In this document: piece after piece, positions 36,615 through 48,072 of the stretch
Numbering within the stretch: position 1 is the first letter of the stretch
How the letters are laid out: each line of letters opens with the position of its first letter
Assembly: GCF_900169565.1 (NCBI RefSeq)
Contig: NZ_LT828648.1
Coordinates: 2,702,501-2,766,500, forward strand
From: Nitrospira japonica
GTDB lineage: Bacteria > Nitrospirota > Nitrospiria > Nitrospirales > Nitrospiraceae
DNA length: 64,000 nt
Direction: 5' to 3'
Notes under the pieces: model-generated
Database searches by the model: none
What the model saw: the letters and a program-made list of their open reading frames with translations, nothing else
What the model was told of the DNA's origin: nothing
Position numbers and translations under genes: made by a program

Positions 36615-39026
36615 ATGGCTAATGAGTTGTCAGAAAAAGAACTCAAGTTGATCCACGCCTATTGGCGTGCCGCAAACTATCTTTCGGTCGGACAGATCTA
36701 TCTGTACGACAATCCCTTACTCAGAAAACCGCTAAAAAAAGAGCACATCAAGCCCCGTCTCTTGGGTCATTGGGGTACCACTCCCGGGCTGAATTTCATC
36801 TATGCCCACTTGAACCGAGCCATCAAGCAACGGGATCTCAGCACGATCTATATCACGGGACCCGGCCATGGCGGACCGGGGCTCGTGGCCAACGCCTATT
36901 TGGAAGGGACCTACAGCGAGGTCTATCCGAGTATTTCACAGGATGAAGAGGGGCTGAAACGGCTGTTCAAGCAGTTTTCGTTTCCGGGGGGGATTCCCAG
37001 TCACGTCGCTCCGGAAACGCCCGGGTCGATTCATGAAGGCGGCGAATTGGGCTACGCGCTGTCACATGCCTATGGAGCGGCCTTTGACAATCCGGATCTG
37101 CTCGTCGCCTGCGTCGTCGGGGATGGAGAGGCGGAAACGGGACCGATGGCGACGTCCTGGCACTCCAACAAGTTTCTGAACCCGGCGTCCGACGGCGCCG
37201 TGCTTCCTGTCCTGCATCTGAACGGCTACAAGATCGCCAATCCGACCGTGTTGGCCCGCATCAGCCATGAAGAATTGGACCAGTTGTTTCGCGGGTATGG
37301 ATACCGGCCGTACGTGGTCGAAGGGCACGAGCCGGCGAAGATGCATCGGCTCATGGCCGCCACGCTCGACACGTGTCTGGATGAGATCCGCCGCATCCAG
37401 ACACGTGCGCGAAAGAACGGTGTGACGGAACGGCCCCGCTGGCCCATGATCATTCTCCGATCGCCCAAAGGATGGACCTGTCCCAAGACCATCGATGGAA
37501 AACGCACGGAGGATTACTGGCGGTCGCATCAAGTCCCGATGGGTGAAATGCATGAGCAGCCCGGGCACGTAAAGATTCTCGAAAAATGGATGAAGAGCTA
37601 CAAACCGGACGAGTTGTTCGACAAGGCCGGCCGGCTCAAGCCCGAGCTCGCCGACCTGTCACCCAAAGGCGATCAGCGTATGAGTGCCAACCCGCACACC
37701 AATGGAGGTCTCCTTCTCAAGGAATTACATTTGCCCGACTTCCGTGACTATGCCATTCCGGTGAAGCAACCGGGCGGCATCATGGTTGAGTCGACCAGGG
37801 TGATGGGGAAGTTTCTGCGCGACACGATGAAATCGAACATGCAGAACAGAAATTTCCGTTTGTTCAGTCCGGATGAAAACAACTCCAACCGCTGGCAGGA
37901 CGTGTTGGAGGTCACCAATCGCGCGTGGATGGCGGAGCGCTTTCCTTTTGACGACCATCTGGCGCCGGATGGCCGCGTCATGGAGATGCTCAGCGAACAT
38001 CAGTGCCAGGGATGGCTGGAGGGATACCTGCTGACGGGGCGCCATGGATTTTTTTCCTGTTATGAAGCGTTCATCCACATCATCGATTCCATGTTCAACC
38101 AGCATGCCAAGTGGTTGAAAGTGTGCCGTCACATTCCGTGGCGGCGATCTATTGCGTCGCTCAATTATCTGCTCAGTTCGCATGTCTGGCGGCAGGATCA
38201 CAATGGGTTCAGCCACCAGGACCCGGGGTTCATCGATCACGTCGTGAACAAGAAAGCCGAGGTCGTGCGCGTCTATCTGCCGCCGGATGCCAACACGCTG
38301 CTGTCCGTCACGGATCACTGCCTGCGCAGCCGCAACTACGTCAACGTCGTCGTCGCCGGCAAACAGCCGGCTCCCCAGTGGCTGCCGATGGACGAAGCGA
38401 TCAAGCATTGCACGGCCGGCATCGGGATATGGAAATGGGCCAGTAACGATCAGGGGAGCGAACCGGACGTGGTAATGGCCTGCTGCGGCGACGTGCCCAC
38501 TCTCGAAACGTTGGCCGCCGTGGAGTTGCTTCACCAGCATCTTCCCGCTCTGAAAATTCGGGTGGTCAACGTCGTCGATCTGATGAAGCTCCAGCCCGCC
38601 AGCGAACATCCGCACGGCCTCACGGATCACGACTTCGACGCCCTCTTCACGAAGGACAAGCCGGTCATCTTTGCCTTCCACGGCTATCCCTGGCTGATAC
38701 ACCGCCTCACGTACCGTCGTGCGAATCACGATAATTTTCACGTTCGCGGGTATAAGGAGGAAGGAACCACGAGTACGCCGTTCGACATGGTGGTGATGAA
38801 TGACTTGGACCGGTTTCATCTGTTCGGCGACGTGATCGATCGTTTGCCGCAGTTGGGACCGCGCGCCGCCTATGCCAAACAGGCGATTCGCGACAAGTTG
38901 ATCGAGCATAAGCAATACATCTCGACGTACGGTGAAGACATGCCCGAGGTCACGAATTGGCAATGGGGAAAAGCGGCGGCGGCGCGGACCAAGCGCAGGA
39001 GCTCGACTGAGGGCGACAACGCCTGA
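36615..39026 (+). CDS. xfp: Phosphoketolase (xylulose-5-P/fructose-6-P)
   Basis: An 803-residue thiamine-diphosphate enzyme that splits xylulose-5-phosphate or fructose-6-phosphate with phosphate to acetyl-phosphate plus a C3 or C4 sugar phosphate. Family landmarks: [28 protein letters not shown] (about 82-90), GDGEAETG (169-176) for the cofactor, and [20 protein letters not shown] near the C-terminal half. Length matches the family. Start with AAGGAG five bases upstream; a second ATG directly before it is possible. No acetate kinase or phosphotransacetylase is in the window. It heads a run through glgX and glgP. Confidence 0.95.
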   Translation: MANELSEKELKLIHAYWRAANYLSVGQIYLYDNPLLRKPLKKEHIKPRLLGHWGTTPGLNFIYAHLNRAIKQRDLSTIYITGPGHGGPGLVANAYLEGTYSEVYPSISQDEEGLKRLFKQFSFPGGIPSHVAPETPGSIHEGGELGYALSHAYGAAFDNPDLLVACVVGDGEAETGPMATSWHSNKFLNPASDGAVLPVLHLNGYKIANPTVLARISHEELDQLFRGYGYRPYVVEGHEPAKMHRLMAATLDTCLDEIRRIQTRARKNGVTERPRWPMIILRSPKGWTCPKTIDGKRTEDYWRSHQVPMGEMHEQPGHVKILEKWMKSYKPDELFDKAGRLKPELADLSPKGDQRMSANPHTNGGLLLKELHLPDFRDYAIPVKQPGGIMVESTRVMGKFLRDTMKSNMQNRNFRLFSPDENNSNRWQDVLEVTNRAWMAERFPFDDHLAPDGRVMEMLSEHQCQGWLEGYLLTGRHGFFSCYEAFIHIIDSMFNQHAKWLKVCRHIPWRRSIASLNYLLSSHVWRQDHNGFSHQDPGFIDHVVNKKAEVVRVYLPPDANTLLSVTDHCLRSRNYVNVVVAGKQPAPQWLPMDEAIKHCTAGIGIWKWASNDQGSEPDVVMACCGDVPTLETLAAVELLHQHLPALKIRVVNVVDLMKLQPASEHPHGLTDHDFDALFTKDKPVIFAFHGYPWLIHRLTYRRANHDNFHVRGYKEEGTTSTPFDMVVMNDLDRFHLFGDVIDRLPQLGPRAAYAKQAIRDKLIEHKQYISTYGEDMPEVTNWQWGKAAAARTKRRSSTEGDNA

Positions 39027-39038
39027 GGGGGGGGTAGA

Positions 39039-41207
39039 TTGCCGGGCAGAGGCGTAGCGGTAGGAACGAGTGCTCCCCTGGGAGCCACGGTCTCTCCTCA
39101 CGGTGTGAACTTCAGTCTGTATTGCCGGAGCGGTTCTCTCGTCGAATTGTTGCTGTTCGATCGGGTCGATGATCCGGCACCCAAAGAGATCATCGCGCTG
39201 GATCCGTCGCGGAACCGCACGTTCCATTACTGGCACATCCATGTTCCCGGTCTTTTCGCCGGTCAGCTCTACGGCTATCGCGTACATGGAGCCTCGGATC
39301 CGGAACGCGGGTTGAGGTTGGACTCCCGCAAGATCCTGCTGGATCCGTATGGCCGTGCCGTTGCCGTCCCCGAGCGCTATTGCCGTTTTCCCGCATCTCG
39401 CTCCGAGTTGACCTGCGATCGTGCCATGAAGAGCGTAGTGGTGGATCCGGATACCTACGATTGGGAAGGAGATCGTCCGCTCAAGCGACCGTCGGCTCGA
39501 ACGATCATTTACGAAATGCACGTACGAGGGTTTACCCGTGATCCCAGTTCCGGTGTCGCACAAAAGTCTCGTGGAACGTACGCGGGGTTGATCGAGAAGA
39601 TTCCGTATCTCAAGCAACTGGGTATAACCGCAGTGGAGTTGTTGCCGGTATTCCAGTTCGATGCCCAGGATTGTCCTCCCGAGCGGGTGAACTACTGGGG
39701 GTATTCGCCGGTGTCTTTTTTTGCTCCTCACCAGGCATATAGTTCACGTCAGGATCCGGTGGGAGCGATCGATGAATTCCGCGACATGGTCAAGGCGCTG
39801 CATCGGGCGGACATCGAGGTCATCCTGGACGTCGTCTATAACCACACGGCGGAGGGAAATGAGGACGGTCCGACCTTCTGTTATCGAGGGCTGGATAATG
39901 CCGCGTATTATCTTTTGGAGCAGGACCAACGCCGCTACAGCAATTATACGGGGACCGGCAACACGCTCAATGCCAATCATCCCATCGTGCGCCGTTTGAT
40001 CGTCGACAGCCTTCGTTACTGGGTCGAAGTGATGCACGTGGACGGTTTCCGGTTCGACCTGGCCTCGATCCTCACGCGCGACGAAAGCGGTCGTCCGTTG
40101 AGCAATCCGCCGATCCTCTGGGACATCGAATCGGACCCCGTTCTGGCGGGGACGAAGTTGATCGCCGAAGCATGGGACGCGGCGGGACTGTACCAGGTCG
40201 GATCGTTCGTAGGGCACGGTTGGAAGGAGTGGAACGGCCTGTTCCGTGACGATGCGCGGGACTTTTTCAGGGGTGAGCGCGGATCGGCCAGGCGATTCGC
40301 CGACCGTCTGGTCGGCAGTCCCGAGCTCTACGGTCATAAGGAAAGGGAGCCCGAACAGAGCGTCAACTTTGTCACCTGCCATGACGGCTTCACGCTGAAC
40401 GATCTCGTTTCGTATAACGACAAACACAACGAGGCCAATGGGGAACACAATCGCGACGGCTCCGATGACAATAAGAGTTGGAACTGCGGCGTCGAGCGGC
40501 CGGCAATCGATCCGAACGTTGAACGGTTGAGAAATCGGCAGGTCAAGAACCTTCTGGCCGTCACGCTCTTGTCGTTGGGGATGCCGATGATCGCCATGGG
40601 TGACGAGGTCCGGCGCACGCAAGGCGGTAACAACAATGCCTATTGTCAGGACAACGAAACGAGTTGGTTCGACTGGAGGCTCGTCGACAAGCATCCCGAC
40701 ATTCATCGGTTCGTGGCCTTGTTGAATGCCCGGCGGGCCTTGAGGGATGTCGAGCATGAACACCGGCAAACGTGTCTGAGCGACCTCATCCGCCATGCCA
40801 CGAAAACCTGGCATGGAATCAAGCTCTACCAGCCGGATTGGAGCGTCGATTCGCACAGCATTGCCTTGACCGCTGCGCTGAAGCAGGAAGGATTGCTGGT
40901 TCACATGATCCTGAACGCGTATTGGGAGCCGCTGACATTCGAGCTCCCGGTTGTACGTGACGGCGCGTCTGCATGGCGACGTTGGATCGACACCGCGTTG
41001 GACGCGCCGCTGGACATTGTGCCTTGGCAAAGTGCCCCGGCCATCGCTGCATCCCATTATCGGTCGGAAGGCCGTTCCGTCGCCGTGTTGTATTTGCGTT
41101 CGAAGGAGCCGATTCAGGTTCGCGAGTTCGATCAATCCTTCTCGGCCCGATATGGTCGTCACGACGAGGACGTTGCCCTGACGCCGCAACTGGGGAATGC
41201 GGGTTGA
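39039..41207 (+). CDS. glgX: Glycogen debranching enzyme
   Basis: The 722-residue GH13 isoamylase-type enzyme has an N-terminal CBM48-like domain (GATVSPHGVNFSLYCRSGSL) and the catalytic motifs VILDVVYNHTAEGNEDGP, DGFRFDLASIL (nucleophile Asp), LIAEAWDAAGLY (acid-base Glu) and VTCHDGFTLNDLVSYNDKHN. It removes alpha-1,6 branches, especially short limit-dextrin stubs. A TTG start follows a GAGGGGGG run. It lies 12 bases after xfp and precedes glgP, whose limit dextrins it would process. Confidence 0.93.
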   Translation: MPGRGVAVGTSAPLGATVSPHGVNFSLYCRSGSLVELLLFDRVDDPAPKEIIALDPSRNRTFHYWHIHVPGLFAGQLYGYRVHGASDPERGLRLDSRKILLDPYGRAVAVPERYCRFPASRSELTCDRAMKSVVVDPDTYDWEGDRPLKRPSARTIIYEMHVRGFTRDPSSGVAQKSRGTYAGLIEKIPYLKQLGITAVELLPVFQFDAQDCPPERVNYWGYSPVSFFAPHQAYSSRQDPVGAIDEFRDMVKALHRADIEVILDVVYNHTAEGNEDGPTFCYRGLDNAAYYLLEQDQRRYSNYTGTGNTLNANHPIVRRLIVDSLRYWVEVMHVDGFRFDLASILTRDESGRPLSNPPILWDIESDPVLAGTKLIAEAWDAAGLYQVGSFVGHGWKEWNGLFRDDARDFFRGERGSARRFADRLVGSPELYGHKEREPEQSVNFVTCHDGFTLNDLVSYNDKHNEANGEHNRDGSDDNKSWNCGVERPAIDPNVERLRNRQVKNLLAVTLLSLGMPMIAMGDEVRRTQGGNNNAYCQDNETSWFDWRLVDKHPDIHRFVALLNARRALRDVEHEHRQTCLSDLIRHATKTWHGIKLYQPDWSVDSHSIALTAALKQEGLLVHMILNAYWEPLTFELPVVRDGASAWRRWIDTALDAPLDIVPWQSAPAIAASHYRSEGRSVAVLYLRSKEPIQVREFDQSFSARYGRHDEDVALTPQLGNAG

Positions 41208-41250
41208 GCAGTGGCGGAGTCGGTCATTTGTATGGAAGGGGGTATCCGGT

Positions 41251-43752
41251 ATGGCGACAGGAAAAGGCGAACAACCATCGGCGGCATCCGACCAGCTGCA
41301 GCCGTTGCGTGATCTCTATGGGTGCGGACCCGTCGAAATCACCGGTACAAGGGACGCGCTGTACGAACGGCATCTGACGTTCGATCATGTCGTCGACGTC
41401 AATCGGGCTACTGACCGCCAACAGTTTGAATCCGCCGCCCGTTCGATCCGCGACGTCCTTTCCCAGCGCTGGCTTCGCACCGAGCAAACGTATGCCGCGG
41501 TCAATCCGAAGCGTGTGTATTACCTTTCCATGGAATTCCTTCTTGGCCGGTCGTTCGCCAATAACGTCATGAATGCGCTGCTTCATCCGGCGGTCATAGA
41601 CATGGCTCGACAAAAGGGCCTTGACGTCATGGCGTTGACAGAAATGGAGCCGGATGCCGGATTGGGAAACGGAGGGCTCGGGCGGTTGGCCGCCTGTTTC
41701 ATCGAATCGATGGCCACCCTCCAGATTCCCGGCATGGGGTACGGGTTGCGGTATGAATACGGAATATTCCGACAGTCGCTTCAAGACGGATGGCAAGTCG
41801 AACAGCCGGACAACTGGCTGCGAAGGCCGGATCCTTGGGAGGTGGCGAGAATCGATGAAGCCGTCGAAGTCAGACTCAATTGTTCGTTCGAATTGCAGGC
41901 CGGTGCGCTGAAACCGGTGTTCGGACGGCCGTCGATCCTGCTGGGCATTCCGTTCGATCGTCCGGTCATCGGATACGGGGGAAAAACGATCAACACGCTT
42001 CGACTGTGGGCAGCCGGGACGCCCGACTATTTTAATTTTCAGCGATTCAGTCGAGGCGACTTTGTCGGCGCGTTCGCGGAATCGCTCGGCGCGGAGTCCC
42101 TCACCCGTGTTTTATATCCCGATGACTCCACCTCCATGGGGCAGGGATTGCGCTTCTTGCAGGAGTATTTTTTGGTCGCCTGCGCGTTGAGCGATCTCAT
42201 ACGGCGCTTTAGAAGCGGAAATTCCGATTGGAATGTATTGCCGGAGAAGGTCGCCATCCAGCTGAACGATACCCATCCGGCACTGGCCGTTCCGGAACTC
42301 ATGCGTATTCTCGTCGATGACGCCGGGCTCGGCTGGGACCGGGCGTGGGATCTGACACAACGGACGTTGGCGTATACCAATCACACGCTGTTACCCGAGG
42401 CGCTCGAAAAGTGGCCGCTTGCATGGTTCGAAGCCGTGGTGCCTCGACACCTCGACATTATCCTGGAAATCAATCGTCGTCTCCTGGGCGTCGTGCGGAG
42501 CCGCTGGCCGGTGAATGACGGTCGCGCGGAGCGGATCAGTCTCGTGGAAGAGGGGGAACATCGCAAGATCCGTATGGCCAATCTGGCCGTCGTCGGATCG
42601 CACAGCACCAACGGCGTGGCGGCGATTCATTCCCGGCTCTTGCGGTCGACCACGCTCCGCGATCTCGCCGAACTGTATCCCGATCGTTTCAACAACAAGA
42701 CGAACGGAGTCACTCCACGGCGCTGGCTGCTGACGTGCAATCCGGGACTGGCGCGGGTGATCTCCGAGGCCATCGGCGCCGGCTGGGTCACCGATCTCCG
42801 CCAATTGGGCAGGCTCAAGCCGCTGGCCGGAGATCCAAGCTTTCTTGACGCGGTGTTCAAAGCAAAACGAGAGGCCAAGGTGAGGTTTGCGAATTGGCTC
42901 AAGTCCACGACGGGCGAACACGTCGATCCGGATACCATGCTCGATTGCCAGATCAAGCGCATTCATGAGTATAAGCGCCAGTTGTTGAACGCATTGCACA
43001 TCGTCGTCCTGTACAACAGGCTTCGCGACAGCCGGAACATGGAGTTTCCGCCCCGCACGTTCATTTTTGCCGGCAAGGCGGCTCCCGCCTATACGCTGGC
43101 GAAGCTGATCATCAAGTTCATCAATAATCTGGCGGGCACCGTCAATGCCGATCCCGCTGTCGGTGGGCGATTGAAGGTGTTGTTCCTCCCGGATTATCGC
43201 GTCTCCTTGGCGGAATACCTCATTCCAGCGAGCGACGTATCGGAACAAATCTCGACCGCCGGATACGAAGCCAGCGGAACGAGCAACATGAAGTTCATGA
43301 TGAACGGAGCTTTGACCGTCGGCACGCGTGACGGGGCGACGATTGAAATGGCGGAAGAGGCCGGCGAGGAGAACTTCTTCCTCTTCGGCCTCAGTGCCGG
43401 GGAAGTCGCCGATAGCCGCGGCTGGTACGACCCTCGCTGGCATTATGCGCACGAACCGGAAACGAAACGGGCATTGGACTTGATTGCGAGCGACTATTTC
43501 AGCCGGAACGAGCCGGGCGCCTTCCGGCCGATTTGCGACGTGCTGTTGAAGCGGGACTTCTACATGCACCTCGCGGATCTCAAGTCGTATGGCGAGACTC
43601 ATGAAAAGGTGGGCCGGCTGTATGCCGATCAGAAGGGCTGGGCCGCGAAGGCCGCGATCAACATTGCCAGTTCAGGAAATTTTTCCAGTGACCGTACCAT
43701 CAACGAGTATGCCGGGCAGATCTGGCGTGTGACTCCGTGCCCCGTGCCATGA
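41251..43752 (+). CDS. glgP: Glycogen/alpha-glucan phosphorylase
   Basis: An 833-residue pyridoxal-phosphate enzyme releasing glucose-1-phosphate from alpha-1,4 glucans. Motifs: VNPKRVYYLSMEFLLGRSFA, PDAGLGNGGLGRLAACFIES, IQLNDTHPALAVPELMRIL, IKRIHEYKRQLLNALHIV and EASGTSNMKFMMNGALTVGT with the cofactor lysine in SNMK. The ATG with GGAAGGGGG upstream was chosen; the upstream frame of 18 codons overlaps the end of glgX. Its product feeds Pgm. A stem-loop lies downstream. Confidence 0.96.
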   Translation: MATGKGEQPSAASDQLQPLRDLYGCGPVEITGTRDALYERHLTFDHVVDVNRATDRQQFESAARSIRDVLSQRWLRTEQTYAAVNPKRVYYLSMEFLLGRSFANNVMNALLHPAVIDMARQKGLDVMALTEMEPDAGLGNGGLGRLAACFIESMATLQIPGMGYGLRYEYGIFRQSLQDGWQVEQPDNWLRRPDPWEVARIDEAVEVRLNCSFELQAGALKPVFGRPSILLGIPFDRPVIGYGGKTINTLRLWAAGTPDYFNFQRFSRGDFVGAFAESLGAESLTRVLYPDDSTSMGQGLRFLQEYFLVACALSDLIRRFRSGNSDWNVLPEKVAIQLNDTHPALAVPELMRILVDDAGLGWDRAWDLTQRTLAYTNHTLLPEALEKWPLAWFEAVVPRHLDIILEINRRLLGVVRSRWPVNDGRAERISLVEEGEHRKIRMANLAVVGSHSTNGVAAIHSRLLRSTTLRDLAELYPDRFNNKTNGVTPRRWLLTCNPGLARVISEAIGAGWVTDLRQLGRLKPLAGDPSFLDAVFKAKREAKVRFANWLKSTTGEHVDPDTMLDCQIKRIHEYKRQLLNALHIVVLYNRLRDSRNMEFPPRTFIFAGKAAPAYTLAKLIIKFINNLAGTVNADPAVGGRLKVLFLPDYRVSLAEYLIPASDVSEQISTAGYEASGTSNMKFMMNGALTVGTRDGATIEMAEEAGEENFFLFGLSAGEVADSRGWYDPRWHYAHEPETKRALDLIASDYFSRNEPGAFRPICDVLLKRDFYMHLADLKSYGETHEKVGRLYADQKGWAAKAAINIASSGNFSSDRTINEYAGQIWRVTPCPVP

Positions 43753-43803
43753 CGAGGCGAGCGACGGTCGGAGCGGGCGGTTCCCTCGTTGACTGGCTGT
43801 AAT

Positions 43804-43824
43804 CGGCCCGCCGCTTCAGGGCCG
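43804..43824 (+). terminator. Stem-loop after glgP
   Basis: CGGCCC and GGGCCG form a perfect 6-bp GC stem with a 9-base loop, 52 bases after the glgP stop. No T-run follows. It may end the xfp-glgX-glgP transcript. Downstream TATAGT near 43854 is a possible -10 for the next gene. Confidence 0.35.
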
Positions 43825-43917
43825 TGGGTACTGCCAGCGAAATAATGGCTTGTGATATAGTGCCGCCGTGTCCTGCGTCCCTCGTTCTCATGCTCGCCCT
43901 TCACGAATGGACGGCCT

Positions 43918-44721
<804 letters not shown>

Positions 44722-44749
44722 CCGTACCGAACGACCACAGGAGGAATCC

Positions 44750-47485
44750 ATGAAGGCTGAGGAAAAGAACGCCACGGCCGAGCATGCTCGTTTGCGCGCG
44801 GACGGCTCCGCATGGAAGCGGTGGGGGCCGTACTTGAGTGAGCGGCAGTGGGGAACGGTTCGGGAGGACTACAGCGAGAACGGCGACGCATGGAACTATT
44901 TTACGCATGATCACGCCCGCTCCCGTGCCTATCGCTGGGGTGAGGACGGACTTGCCGGCGTGTCCGACGAGAATCAGCGGCTCTGTTTCGCCCTGGCGCT
45001 ATGGAATGGAAAGGATCCGATTCTCAAGGAACGCTTGTTTGGCTTGACCAACAGTGAAGCCAACCACGGCGAAGACGTCAAAGAGTACTACTTCTATCTC
45101 GACAGCACGCCGACGCACTCGTATATGAAATTTCTCTATAAGTATCCCCAGGCGGCGTATCCCTATAGTGATCTCGTGACGACGAATCAGCGGCGCACCC
45201 GGGAGGAGATGGAATACGAATTGCTCGACACCGGAGTCTTCGACCAGGACCGATACTTCGACGTGTATGTCGAATATGCCAAGGCGAACCCGGAAGATCT
45301 GTTGATACAGCTGACGGCGGTCAATCGCGGACCGGACGCTGCCGAGTTGCATCTGTTGCCGACCCTGTGGTTTCGCAACGACTGGGCCCAGTGGCTGGCC
45401 AAGCCGGCCAAGAAGCCGGTATTGAAGCAGGTGAAGGGTCCCAAAGGGACCAGCGCGGTATCGGCCGCGCATCCTACACTCGGGGAATACAGCTTCTACT
45501 GCGACGGGGACGTCCCGCTGCTGTTCACGGACAATGAAACCAACAACAAGAGACTGTTTCCCGATCATCCCAATGCGAGCCCTTATGTGAAGGACGGCAT
45601 CAATAATTACGTGCTGCATGCTCAGAAGGATGCGGTCAATCCTGATCGAGTTGGCACGAAAGTCTCGCCGCATTACCGGTTCACGGTCGAGCCGGGCCGG
45701 TCGGCGACAGTGAAATTGCGTTTGATCCGACTCGTCGGTCCCCGGGAAGATACCGCGCCGTTCGGCGCGGCGTTTGACAAAATCCTCAGCGAGCGCGTCA
45801 AAGACGCCGACGAGTTTTACAAGGCGGTGACTCCGCCTTCCGTTGCTCCTGACGCGGCCAACGTGATGCGCCAGGCCCTGGCGGGCATGCTGTGGAGCAA
45901 GCAGTACTATTTTCTCGACGCGGACCAATGGCTCGAGGAACACCGCGCGCATCCGTTGCATCGGGAAAGTCGGGAGTTTCGCAATCGCGAATGGTTCCAC
46001 ATGATCAACCGCGATATTATTTCCATGCCGGACAAGTGGGAGTACCCCTGGTATGCCGCATGGGATCTGGCCTTTCATACGTTGCCGCTGTCGATCGTGG
46101 ATCCCGACTTTGCCAAACAGCAAATGCAACTGATGTTGCGAGGCGTCTATCAGCATCCCAGCGGCCAGATTCCTGCTTATGAGTGGAACTTCAGCGACGT
46201 CAATCCTCCGGTACATGCGTGGGCCACGTTGTTTCTTCACCGCACCGAGCTGGCGATTCGTGGCGAAGGCGATATCGATTTTCTCAAGTCCGCTTTCAAC
46301 AAACTCTTGCTCAACTTCACCTGGTGGATGAACCGCAAGGACCGTTTCGGAAAGAACGTGTTCGAGGGCGGATTTCTCGGGCTCGACAACATCGGCGTGT
46401 TCGATCGAAGCGCGGCCTTGCCCACGGGAGGCCATTTGGAGCAGGCCGACGGCACGGCCTGGATGGCGCTGTTCAGCCAGAACATGCTGGAACTCGCCGT
46501 GGAGATCGTCCCGCACGATCGCGCCTATCTCGACATGGTCTCGAAGTTCGTCGAGCACTTTCTCTATATCGCCGCGGCCATGAACAAGCCGGGACCCGAT
46601 GGCATGTGGGACGAGGAGGACGGGTTCTATTATGATTTGCTGCGGCTGCCTGACGGGAGCGCCACGAGGCTCAAGGTTCGTTCCATGGTGGGATTACTGC
46701 CGCTGTGTGCGACGTCTGTGGTCGAAGAATGGCAGCGCGCCAGGGTTCCCGAGGCGACGGCCCGATTTCAAGAGCGGGTCCTGCAGATGCCGGAGCTTCT
46801 TCGTTCCGTGCATCTCACGGGTCCCGGCCATCAGGGAGTGAACAACCGTGGAATCTTCGCGCTGGTCAATCAGGACCGGTTGCGCAGGATCTTGTCGAAG
46901 ATGCTGGACGAACAGGAGTTCCTGAGCCCCTACGGCATCCGGTCGCTGTCCAAGTATCATCAGACGCATCCCTATGTGTTTCATACCGGCGGCCAGGAGT
47001 ACCGGGTGGACTATCTGCCGGCAGAATCGAATACGGGCATGTTCGGAGGCAATTCCAACTGGCGCGGACCGGTATGGATGCCGGTCAATGCGATGATCAT
47101 ACGAGCCCTCCTGTCCTACTATCTGTACTATGGGGACAGTTTCAAGGTGGAGTGCCCGACCGGATCCGGCCGGATGATGAATCTCTTCGAAGTGAGCAAG
47201 GAGATTGCCGACCGTCTGACCGGCATCTTTTTGCGCGACGCGCAGGGAAAGCGGCCGGTATACGGCGGCTGCAAGAAATTTCAGGACGACGCGCACTGGC
47301 GCGACCATATCCTGTTCTATGAATATTTCCACGGGGACGACGGTGCGGGGCTGGGAGCCAGTCATCAAACGGGGTGGACCGGGCTGGTGGCGAAGATGAT
47401 CGAGCTCTATGGAATGCTCGACCCGAAGAAACTTCTCCAGGAAGGAAAACGCGGCACATTCGTGGAGCGAGCGCCCATTAACTAG
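44750..47485 (+). CDS. GH63-like glucosidase (MGH1-like domain), copy 2
   Basis: The 911-residue protein is a close paralogue of the one at 25563, sharing [70 protein letters not shown] and GLGASHQTGWTGL. It lacks most of the charged N-terminal extension of copy 1. A strong AGGAGG precedes the ATG. Cytoplasmic, no signal peptide. Probably a glucosidase for alpha-linked oligosaccharides; substrate unknown. Differences between copies are spread through the chain, suggesting old duplication rather than recent. Confidence 0.8.
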   Translation: MKAEEKNATAEHARLRADGSAWKRWGPYLSERQWGTVREDYSENGDAWNYFTHDHARSRAYRWGEDGLAGVSDENQRLCFALALWNGKDPILKERLFGLTNSEANHGEDVKEYYFYLDSTPTHSYMKFLYKYPQAAYPYSDLVTTNQRRTREEMEYELLDTGVFDQDRYFDVYVEYAKANPEDLLIQLTAVNRGPDAAELHLLPTLWFRNDWAQWLAKPAKKPVLKQVKGPKGTSAVSAAHPTLGEYSFYCDGDVPLLFTDNETNNKRLFPDHPNASPYVKDGINNYVLHAQKDAVNPDRVGTKVSPHYRFTVEPGRSATVKLRLIRLVGPREDTAPFGAAFDKILSERVKDADEFYKAVTPPSVAPDAANVMRQALAGMLWSKQYYFLDADQWLEEHRAHPLHRESREFRNREWFHMINRDIISMPDKWEYPWYAAWDLAFHTLPLSIVDPDFAKQQMQLMLRGVYQHPSGQIPAYEWNFSDVNPPVHAWATLFLHRTELAIRGEGDIDFLKSAFNKLLLNFTWWMNRKDRFGKNVFEGGFLGLDNIGVFDRSAALPTGGHLEQADGTAWMALFSQNMLELAVEIVPHDRAYLDMVSKFVEHFLYIAAAMNKPGPDGMWDEEDGFYYDLLRLPDGSATRLKVRSMVGLLPLCATSVVEEWQRARVPEATARFQERVLQMPELLRSVHLTGPGHQGVNNRGIFALVNQDRLRRILSKMLDEQEFLSPYGIRSLSKYHQTHPYVFHTGGQEYRVDYLPAESNTGMFGGNSNWRGPVWMPVNAMIIRALLSYYLYYGDSFKVECPTGSGRMMNLFEVSKEIADRLTGIFLRDAQGKRPVYGGCKKFQDDAHWRDHILFYEYFHGDDGAGLGASHQTGWTGLVAKMIELYGMLDPKKLLQEGKRGTFVERAPIN

Positions 47486-47603
47486 GGAAGATCAGAATAG
47501 ACAGCGCGCTGATTTTCCGGTAGACTGCAGCGCCTTTCCGTACGGGACGGGCAATATTCGAATCATGGGCGCAGGAATTCACTGTCGAGAACAGGAGGAT
47601 GGC

Positions 47604-47969
47604 ATGGGGAAACATTTCGCTACTGGGCTGGTGCTCTTTGGACTGATGACGATGGTCGCCGGCTGCACCAGTTATTACCGCGTGACCGATCCGGCTTCCG
47701 GCAAGACCTACTACACCACGGAGATGAAGGATGCCGGCAGAGGCGGGGCCGTGAAGATCAAGGATGCAAAATCAGGAAGCATGGTGACGTTGCAGTCTTC
47801 CGAGGTGAAGGAGATCAGCGAGGAGGAATATGAAGCCGCCCTCAAGGCTCCCTCGATGAAGGCGACGGCTCCCATGCCCTCTGCTGAGAAGGCAACGGCA
47901 CCTATGCCTTCTGCTGAAAAGGCGACGGCTCCCATGCCTCCTGCTGAGCCTCAACCGGCCGCAAAGTAA
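47604..47969 (+). CDS. Small lipoprotein with a C-terminal ten-residue repeat
   Basis: A 121-residue lipoprotein: signal peptide LVLFGLMTMVAGC (lipobox cysteine in VAGC), then a compact domain YRVTDPASGKTYYTTEMKDA with a beta-rich pattern that ends near EYEAALKAP, and a tail of three KATAPMPSAE-type repeats rich in Ala, Pro and Lys. AGGAGG precedes the ATG. The tail is probably a flexible spacer, for instance through peptidoglycan. The domain resembles small envelope lipoproteins of unknown role. Confidence 0.75.
   Translation: MGKHFATGLVLFGLMTMVAGCTSYYRVTDPASGKTYYTTEMKDAGRGGAVKIKDAKSGSMVTLQSSEVKEISEEEYEAALKAPSMKATAPMPSAEKATAPMPSAEKATAPMPPAEPQPAAK
47859..47948 (+). repeat. Three 30-bp tandem repeats within the lipoprotein gene
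   Basis: Units of exactly 30 bp at 47859, 47889 and 47919 encode KATAPMPSAE-type decapeptides. Units one and three are nearly alike; unit two differs at several third codon positions. In-frame unit length would let copy number vary without breaking the frame. Confidence 0.8.
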
Positions 47970-47988
47970 ACAGAGGTTGCCCCTGCCG

Positions 47989-48009
47989 TGCCGGTTACCA
48001 TCACCGGCA
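47989..48009 (+). terminator. Stem-loop after the repeat-bearing lipoprotein
   Basis: TGCCGGT and ACCGGCA make a perfect 7-bp stem with a 7-base loop, 20 bases after the stop codon. No T-run follows; possible terminator. Confidence 0.4.
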
Positions 48010-48072
48010 TTGACGGGGATGCTGAAGCTGGCTATAACGAGCAGAGTTTTGTTGGTTTCCTGGGCGGCTGTC

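Noticed and set aside
37725-39731. Long open minus-strand frame across the end of xfp and the start of glgX
   Set aside because: It covers two certain genes read the other way and shows no family likeness.
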